NCBI GenBank assembly: GCA_963930955.1
Contig: OZ006967.1
Location: 2,046,001-2,110,000, forward strand
Length of the DNA stretch: 64,000 nucleotides
Direction of reading: 5' to 3'
Source: Scatomonas sp963930955
GTDB lineage: Bacteria > Bacillota > Clostridia > Lachnospirales > Lachnospiraceae
Part shown: positions 59,000-64,000 of the stretch, piece by piece
Position numbering within the stretch: the first letter of the stretch is position 1
Layout of the letters: each line of letters begins with the position of its first letter
The notes under the pieces: model-generated
What the model was told of the DNA's origin: nothing
Database searches by the model: none
What the model saw: only the letters and a program-made list of their open reading frames with translations
Position numbers and translations under genes: made by a program

Positions 59000-60256
59000 T
59001 TACTGCAGGTATGGCTCCATATTTACCCTATCCGTCTGTCCGCTGGCCAGGTTCAGGGCATAAACTTCTGTTTCTGAACGGAAATAAATGATGCCTCCAA
59101 ACTGATTCCGCGCCCCGTAGCGGCGGTAATCTTCCAGGACTCTGCCAGGCTCAAAGCGCACGCAGGCCATGTCCATCCCCTGTTCTCTGTGGGCCGCGGC
59201 AAATTTTAAAGCCAGTTTTTCCAGCCGGACCGGGTACAGAATCATAGTCATGGAATCCTCCACCGGCACCTGGATATGCTGCCGCTCCAAGGCGTTGAGC
59301 AGGGCGTCCACCCTTGTGGTAAATCCCACCGCCGGAGAAGATTTTCCGTAGCGGGCCAGCAGCTGGTCATATCTTCCGCCTGTGATCACCGCGTCTCCGG
59401 TTCCGTAGGTAAATGCCTGAAAGATGATCCCTGTATAATATTCATAGGGGCTCAGCATGCCCAGATCAAAGGTCACGTATTTGCCGCATCCGTAGGACTC
59501 CAGAAGTTCCCGGATCCTTCCCAGACGGTCCAAGGCCTCTCTGGCTCTGGGATTACAGGTCAGCCGGGCGGCTTCATCCAGCATTTCCTGATCCCCGATC
59601 AGTTCCGGGATCCGGTCTATGGCTGCCGCCAGATTCTCCTTCAAATTCAGCTTTTCCACCAGTTCCTGGGCTCCAAAACGGTTCTTTATAATCAGCAGTT
59701 CCTTTAATTCCTGCCTCTGCTCCCCTGTTAAACCGGCTTCCTCTGCCAGGGCGTTAAAAAAACCCGCATGGCCTACACTAACCTGGAACTCCTGAAGCCT
59801 GGCCTTTTTCATAACCGAAACCGCCATTGCGATCAGCTCTGCATCCGCCTCCGGACTGTTCTCGTTCAGAAATTCCACGCCCATCTGCGTGCTTTCCTTC
59901 AGACGGCCCTGATAGCTGGAATTATTAATAAAGACGCTGCCCTGATAGCAAAGACGGATGGGCATGGTCTCCTGTGAAAAATACATGGAGGCCGCTCTGG
60001 CAATGGAAGGGGTAAAATCCGGACGCAAAGCCAGGGTGTTTCCGTCTCTGTCAAAAAATTTGTACAGATTCCGGGAGGAAACAGTACCTACTTCCTTCCC
60101 GAACACATCGAAAAATTCAAAAGACGGCGTTTCAATATGCTGATAGCCGTATGTATGGAACAATCTTTCAATCTGACGCTCCAGCACCCGTTTCCGGGTA
60201 CATTCTCTTCCATAAGTATCCCGGACTCCCTCCGGTGTGTGAATTAATTTTTTCAT
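59000..60256 (-). CDS. hisZ: ATP phosphoribosyltransferase regulatory subunit HisZ
   Basis: 418-residue HisZ, a HisRS paralogue that regulates short HisG. It has the class II synthetase-like stretch TPEGVRDTYGRECTRKR and ALRPDFTPSIARAASM; it lacks a tRNA anticodon-binding domain. The gene position directly before hisG supports HisZ and not HisS. It is the first gene of the operon, whose promoter is TTGACA-16-TAATAT. Confidence 0.95.
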   Translation of the reverse strand: MKKLIHTPEGVRDTYGRECTRKRVLERQIERLFHTYGYQHIETPSFEFFDVFGKEVGTVSSRNLYKFFDRDGNTLALRPDFTPSIARAASMYFSQETMPIRLCYQGSVFINNSSYQGRLKESTQMGVEFLNENSPEADAELIAMAVSVMKKARLQEFQVSVGHAGFFNALAEEAGLTGEQRQELKELLIIKNRFGAQELVEKLNLKENLAAAIDRIPELIGDQEMLDEAARLTCNPRAREALDRLGRIRELLESYGCGKYVTFDLGMLSPYEYYTGIIFQAFTYGTGDAVITGGRYDQLLARYGKSSPAVGFTTRVDALLNALERQHIQVPVEDSMTMILYPVRLEKLALKFAAAHREQGMDMACVRFEPGRVLEDYRRYGARNQFGGIIYFRSETEVYALNLASGQTDRVNMEPYLQ

Positions 60257-60288
60257 GTCTCTGTCTCCCGATACTTTAGTCTGCTACC

Positions 60289-60316
60289 ATATTATCACAT
60301 GAAAATAATTTGTCAA
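60289..60316 (-). promoter_or_regulatory. Promoter of the his operon
   Basis: On the minus strand TTGACA (60316-60311), a 16-bp spacer and TAATAT (60294-60289). It overlaps the end of recU. No T-box or leader peptide was seen in the short 5' region. Confidence 0.75.
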
Positions 60317-60846
60317 TCCCTTGTCATTAAATCTTTTTGGATTCCCTCCAGGTAGGGAACCAGGATCCCCTGCTCATTTTCCAAAAAAAAGCGGCTGTCC
60401 AGTTCATCCATACGAAAACTTTTTCTTCCGCCCTTCTCTCTCCGCTTCCAGAATTCTTCTAATTCTTTCAGCCTCAGATAATAAAATCTGTTTTCCTCCG
60501 CAAAATACAGCAGCAGAAAGGCGATTCCCTTCTGCTTTTCAAATTCCCGCATAAACTGCAGCTGATGTGGATGGATATTGGCCAGGGGAAAAACAGCTGT
60601 CTGACACTCTTTGGCGTCAAAACAGACAGGGATTCCCTGGACTGCGCCGATATAATCCACCGTACTTTTTTTCTCAAAATAGGCCAGCGTAATATGGCGG
60701 CGTGCCTGATCGATTTTAATGGGAGTAATGGGGGTTGGCACCTTTTGAATCAGAGCCAGCCCCTTTTCCCGATACTGCTCATTGGTCCGGTTCACCAGCT
60801 CCTCCAGGGTGGACCCCCGGAGGCCTCTTGAATTCCAGGTTCCCAT
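60313..60846 (-). CDS. recU: Holliday junction resolvase RecU
   Basis: 177-residue RecU resolvase of Firmicutes, which cleaves Holliday junctions in recombination and chromosome segregation. Family stretches: GTWNSRGLRGSTLEELVNRTN, VDYIGAVQGIPVCFDAKEC (active-site Asp and Glu) and HPHQLQFMREFEKQKGIAFLL. The ATG at 60846 is chosen: AGGTG lies six bases before it, and the GTG at 60855 overlaps that site. It is convergent with none and lies head-to-tail with lepB. Confidence 0.95.
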   Translation of the reverse strand: MGTWNSRGLRGSTLEELVNRTNEQYREKGLALIQKVPTPITPIKIDQARRHITLAYFEKKSTVDYIGAVQGIPVCFDAKECQTAVFPLANIHPHQLQFMREFEKQKGIAFLLLYFAEENRFYYLRLKELEEFWKRREKGGRKSFRMDELDSRFFLENEQGILVPYLEGIQKDLMTRD

Positions 60847-60855
60847 AGGCTTCAC

Positions 60856-61437
60856 CTACCGGATCAGGGAAATCCGGTTCAGGGGCCAATAGCGCAGCAC
60901 CGCCTTCCCCAGGATTTTATCCCTGTGGAGATATTTGTGTTCCCAGAAACGGGAGTCATGGGAATTATTCCGGTTGTCCCCCATCATGAAATAGCAGTCC
61001 TCCGGCACCTGATAAACTCCGTCTCCGGAGGAAGAAGGCACTCCCTTGCAAAAACTGTCGTCCAGAGGGGTATCGGAATCGTTAATATAAACTTTTCCTT
61101 CCCGGACAGTTACTGTCTCCCCGGGAAGACCGATGATCCTCTTAATATAAAGCTGGCTTTCATCGTCCGGATATCTGAAAATAATCACGTCGAACCGCTG
61201 CGGTTCCTCGAACTTGTATGCCAGCCGGTTGCCGAAGATCTGATCTCCTACCATAATGGTATCTTCCATGGAGGCCGAAGGAATCCTGGCGTTCACGATC
61301 ACAAAATTTGTCAGAAGAATCACAGCTATTACTGCCACCAGGATCAGTCTCACATATTCCCAGATCTCTCTTCCGATACTTTTCCGCTTTTCTTCCCCGG
61401 ATTCCTCTTTCTTGCTTTTATCTTCCTTTTCCGTCAT
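60856..61437 (-). CDS. lepB: Signal peptidase I
   Basis: 193-residue membrane protease that cuts signal peptides from secreted proteins. One N-terminal membrane helix (about residues 28-47) is followed by the catalytic Ser in IPSASMEDT and catalytic Lys in YIKRIIGLPGE; GDNRNNSHDSRFW is the conserved box near the C-terminus. The lepB frame overlaps the pseudouridine synthase gene by 20 bases. AGGAGGCAATCA lies before the ATG. Confidence 0.97.
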   Translation of the reverse strand: MTEKEDKSKKEESGEEKRKSIGREIWEYVRLILVAVIAVILLTNFVIVNARIPSASMEDTIMVGDQIFGNRLAYKFEEPQRFDVIIFRYPDDESQLYIKRIIGLPGETVTVREGKVYINDSDTPLDDSFCKGVPSSSGDGVYQVPEDCYFMMGDNRNNSHDSRFWEHKYLHRDKILGKAVLRYWPLNRISLIR

Positions 61438-62425
61438 TGATTGCCTCCTGCATATTGAAAGTAATTAAAATTTTTTCCAGTTCCCGGGGAAGTGGGGCGA
61501 GAATGGTTTTTCCAGAAAGTCCCTGCAGCGTCCCGGCAAGCTCCGGAAAACAGAGCTTCCAGGCATGAAGAAATTGCCGCTGCAGACCAAACCGCTCTGC
61601 CAGTTTCCGGTTCCAGACTTCTTCCCCATATTTTCTGTCTCCGGCCAGAGGGTGCCCCAGGCTGGCCAGATGGCTGCGGATCTGATGGGACCGTCCGGTG
61701 ATCAATTCCACTTTCAAAAGGGTCATATGGCTGTTGGATGCCAAAGGTTCCCAGGCCGTTTCTATAAAGGACGCACCGGGAACCGGATCCCGGCTGATCT
61801 GCGCCTGATTCCGGATTTCATCCTTCTGCAGATATCCCCGGCAGCGTTCCGGCTGGGCAACCACTCCCTTTACCAGGGCAAGATAATATTTTTCCATAGT
61901 CCGTTCCCGGAAAATTCTGGCTAGTTCCTGAGCGGCTGCCATTGTTTTTCCTGCCAGGATAATCCCGCTGGTGTTGCGGTCCAGACGGTTTGCGATTCCC
62001 GGATGGAAGCTCTGCAGTTCCGCCTGTTCTACTGCGCCGGACTCCAGCAGATAGCCGGTGATGTATTCCACCAGGGAGACATCCTCCGGACGGGCCTTCT
62101 GGGAAAGCATGCCTGCCGGTTTATTGACTGCCAGAACCTGTCCGTCTTCATACAAAACCGCATGCCTGGAAAGCGCCGGCAGCGCAGTCCGGGGCTTTCC
62201 GCCTCCGGCCATAAATTTTTCCAGAGTTTCATCTGAAAAAAACAGCCGGATGGCATCTCCTTCCTTAAGAAGTTCCTGTCCTCCTGCCCTCCGACCATTT
62301 AATACAATATTTTTTTTCCGCATCATTTTATACAGAAATCCCTTCCCGGCTCCGGGCAGATAACGGATCAGGTATTTATCCATTCGCTGCCCCTGATCCC
62401 GGGCTGTAATCCTGATTTCTTTCAT
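61418..62425 (-). CDS. RluA-family pseudouridine synthase
   Basis: 335-residue RNA pseudouridine synthase. An N-terminal S4 RNA-binding domain (about residues 14-70) precedes the catalytic domain with the active-site Asp in NRLDRNTSGIILAGK. TGRSHQIRSHLASLGHPLAGD in the second half is also diagnostic. Target position is not clear; RluC- or RluD-type sites in 23S rRNA are possible. Confidence 0.94.
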   Translation of the reverse strand: MKEIRITARDQGQRMDKYLIRYLPGAGKGFLYKMMRKKNIVLNGRRAGGQELLKEGDAIRLFFSDETLEKFMAGGGKPRTALPALSRHAVLYEDGQVLAVNKPAGMLSQKARPEDVSLVEYITGYLLESGAVEQAELQSFHPGIANRLDRNTSGIILAGKTMAAAQELARIFRERTMEKYYLALVKGVVAQPERCRGYLQKDEIRNQAQISRDPVPGASFIETAWEPLASNSHMTLLKVELITGRSHQIRSHLASLGHPLAGDRKYGEEVWNRKLAERFGLQRQFLHAWKLCFPELAGTLQGLSGKTILAPLPRELEKILITFNMQEAINDGKGR

Positions 62426-62443
62426 AGCTGCTGCATTCCTTTT

Positions 62444-63070
62444 TCACAGAGAGATGGCCAGAAGCAAATGCTTCACCAGTTCGCTTCTGGAAAGATCCGG
62501 GTACTTTTCATCCGGGGTAAAATTTTCGCTGGCGGAGGCCTCAAACTCCTCCTGCCGGCTCCGCAGCGTATCCAGCCGCTCCAGGAAAGCCTTCTTCTGA
62601 TCAAAGATTTTTACAGACATCCTGTATTTATTCGCCCGAAGCGTCTTCTCAATATGACTTTCCATAAACTCCAGATCTTTCCGCTTGGCCGGACGGTCCG
62701 TATAAGCCGCTACGTACCCGCCGCAGACAGCCGCTGCGTCTACAAAAATACTGATTTCACGGGTCGTCATATACATTTCATAAACCATGAGCAGGCTGCC
62801 TGCATGGGGCTGAATCTCCTGATACAATTCCTGGGTCATGGGTTTCTGCATCCACATTACAATGGTCCCAACCAGAGACATACAGGCGGGGATACAGCCC
62901 ACCAGCGCAATGACCGTATAAATATTATAGCGGTCCCCCCGGTTCAGCACATATCCCACTGTGAAAATCCCCGCAGGCAGCAGAAAAAAGGCCAGGGTCC
63001 GCAGGAGCCTTACCAGCTTCTGTTTTCGGATATAACCAAAATCTCCCTTGCGTATTTTCGAACTTTTCAT
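62444..63070 (-). CDS. Uncharacterised membrane protein
   Basis: 208-residue protein not recognised. It has two N-terminal membrane segments (about residues 24-44 and 51-73) and a soluble, charged C-terminal region (about 75-208) with long helical runs that may bind RNA or another protein. GGAGAAAGGAAGCGG lies before the ATG, and it is 18 bases from the synthase gene, so it is a real, co-transcribed gene. Function unknown; the two-helix anchor with a cytosolic tail suggests a membrane-bound accessory protein. Confidence 0.65.
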   Translation of the reverse strand: MKSSKIRKGDFGYIRKQKLVRLLRTLAFFLLPAGIFTVGYVLNRGDRYNIYTVIALVGCIPACMSLVGTIVMWMQKPMTQELYQEIQPHAGSLLMVYEMYMTTREISIFVDAAAVCGGYVAAYTDRPAKRKDLEFMESHIEKTLRANKYRMSVKIFDQKKAFLERLDTLRSRQEEFEASASENFTPDEKYPDLSRSELVKHLLLAISL

Positions 63071-63105
63071 TGCCGCTTCCTTTCTCCGCCCATTCTATCA
63101 GAGAA

Positions 63106-64000
63106 TCACCTTTTAGACAAGCGCTTTCTTTTCTCCGCCGGAGGCTTGGGCCGGATCAGAGCCTTCGGCCCGAAACCGATCAGATCTCTCCGCCCGCAGG
63201 AAACCAGGGCTTCCCGGACAAGTTCATAGTTTTCCGGAGCCCGGTACTGGATCAGGGCTCTCTGCATGGCCTTTTCCCGGGTCCCCCTGGGTACGTGCAG
63301 CGCTTCCCCGTTCAGAGGATTTCTCCCCGTATAATACATGCAGGTGGAAACCGTGGAAGGCGTAGGATAAAAATCCTGGGCCTGCTCCGGCATAAAGCCC
63401 ATATCCCGGATGTACTCTGCCAGCTCCACCGCATCTTTCAAGGTGCAGCCGGGATGAGAGGACATAAAATAGGGCAGCACGTACTGCTGTTTGCCGCTCC
63501 TGCGGTTGTATTCCTGGAACTTTCTCAGAAACTCCTGATAAACCTTGTGGGCAGGCTTTCCCATACAGCGCAGCACCCGGTCGGAAACATGCTCCGGCGC
63601 CGCCCGCAGCTGGCCGCTGATATGGTGCAAGATCAAATCCTTCAAAAAGGTATCATCGCTATCCGCCAGCACATAATCGAAACGGATTCCAGAACGGATA
63701 AAAACCCGTTTTACCCCCGGTATTTTTCTCAGGTCTCTGAGTATTTTCACGTACTTCCTGTGATCCGCTTTTAAATTTCCGCAGGGTTCCGGAAACAGAC
63801 ACTGCCGATGGCTGCAGACACCTTTCGTCAGCTGCTTTTCACAGGCCGGGCCGGTAAAATCAGCTGTGGGACCGCCCACATCGTGGATATATCCCTTAAA
63901 CTCCGGATCCCGGCACAGCAGTTCCGCTTCCCGGTGCAGGGAGGCCCGGCTTCTGGCCTGGACCACCCGGCCCTGATGAAAGGTCAGGGCGCAGAAATTG
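63106..64000 (-). CDS. YgiQ-type radical SAM protein (5' end cut by window)
   Basis: C-terminal 297 or so residues of a YgiQ family radical SAM protein. The open frame runs to the right edge with TFHQGRVVQARSRASLHREA, followed by SHRQCLFPEPCGNLKADHRKY, typical of YgiQ; the cluster-binding CxxxCxxC segment is just outside or at the edge. The C-terminal part (LPYFMSSHPGCTLKDAVELAEY) and basic tail (PPAEKRKRLSKR) belong to the family-specific C-terminal domain. Function uncertain; YgiQ homologues are of unknown substrate. Confidence 0.85.
   Translation of the reverse strand, partial: NFCALTFHQGRVVQARSRASLHREAELLCRDPEFKGYIHDVGGPTADFTGPACEKQLTKGVCSHRQCLFPEPCGNLKADHRKYVKILRDLRKIPGVKRVFIRSGIRFDYVLADSDDTFLKDLILHHISGQLRAAPEHVSDRVLRCMGKPAHKVYQEFLRKFQEYNRRSGKQQYVLPYFMSSHPGCTLKDAVELAEYIRDMGFMPEQAQDFYPTPSTVSTCMYYTGRNPLNGEALHVPRGTREKAMQRALIQYRAPENYELVREALVSCGRRDLIGFGPKALIRPKPPAEKRKRLSKR

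Noticed and set aside
1..64000. CRISPR arrays, rRNA, tRNA and insertion sequences
   Set aside because: No regularly spaced direct repeats, no rRNA-like or tRNA-like folds, and no transposase frames were recognised on either strand.

Overview
The window looks like chromosomal DNA of a Gram-positive anaerobe of the class Clostridia, most likely a Lachnospiraceae-type gut bacterium. The evidence is the obg-yhbY-nadD-yqeK-rsfS order next to rplU-prp-rpmA, an L27 with the Firmicutes-type cleavable N-terminus, a divergent lexA/yneA-like SOS pair, a short HisG with HisZ, RecU, and strong AGGAGG ribosome binding sites. Most genes lie on the minus strand. No rRNA, tRNA, prophage, insertion sequence or CRISPR array was recognised. 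Both ends cut a gene: a cytidylate kinase-like gene at the left and a YgiQ-type radical SAM gene at the right.

Layout. 1-5.6 kb: nucleotide kinase, TtcA-like tRNA thiolase, AI-2E transporter, a tyrosine recombinase, and the SOS pair with three LexA boxes. 5.7-15.5 kb: a ribosome/RNA block (rsfS, yqeK, nadD, yhbY, an unknown gene, obg, rpmA, prp, rplU, a DegV protein, RNase E/G and two paired radical-SAM genes). 15.6-18.6 kb: a UroD-like protein divergent from a PucR-type regulator. 18.6-22.5 kb: ribD-ribE-ribBA-ribH under an FMN riboswitch. 22.5-31.5 kb: small accessory units, including a TetR gene followed by a heterodimeric ABC exporter-type pair and a small heavy-metal-binding protein. 31.5-55 kb: a dense transport region. 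55-60.3 kb: a partial histidine operon (hisZ-hisG-hisD-hisB-hisIE). 60.3-64 kb: recU, lepB, a pseudouridine synthase, an unknown membrane protein and ygiQ.

The most interesting part is 31.5-55 kb. Three importers lie head to tail on the minus strand. One is an Opp/Nik-type ABC importer controlled by a clear cobalamin riboswitch and followed by a MATE exporter and a LysR regulator. The second is an Opp/Nik-type importer preceded by MarR, another MATE exporter and a SAM methyltransferase. The third is btuF-btuC-btuD-cbiZ for corrinoid uptake and salvage, ending in a gene that fuses an AstE/AspA-type zinc hydrolase to a methyltransferase closely resembling the one in the second cluster. The repeated pairing of importer, MATE exporter and methyltransferase, with B12 control and CbiZ, suggests a B12- or cobalt-linked chelator or corrinoid-modifying system. 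That is an inference; the components are seen directly.

Other structure not explained by genes: a dispersed palindromic repeat family (four copies), a shared AGTTAG-N6-CTAACT-type operator in front of the ABC pair and the heavy-metal protein, two tandem terminators after the FMN aptamer, and an inverted repeat that covers the ribosome binding site of the methyltransferase-importer operon.
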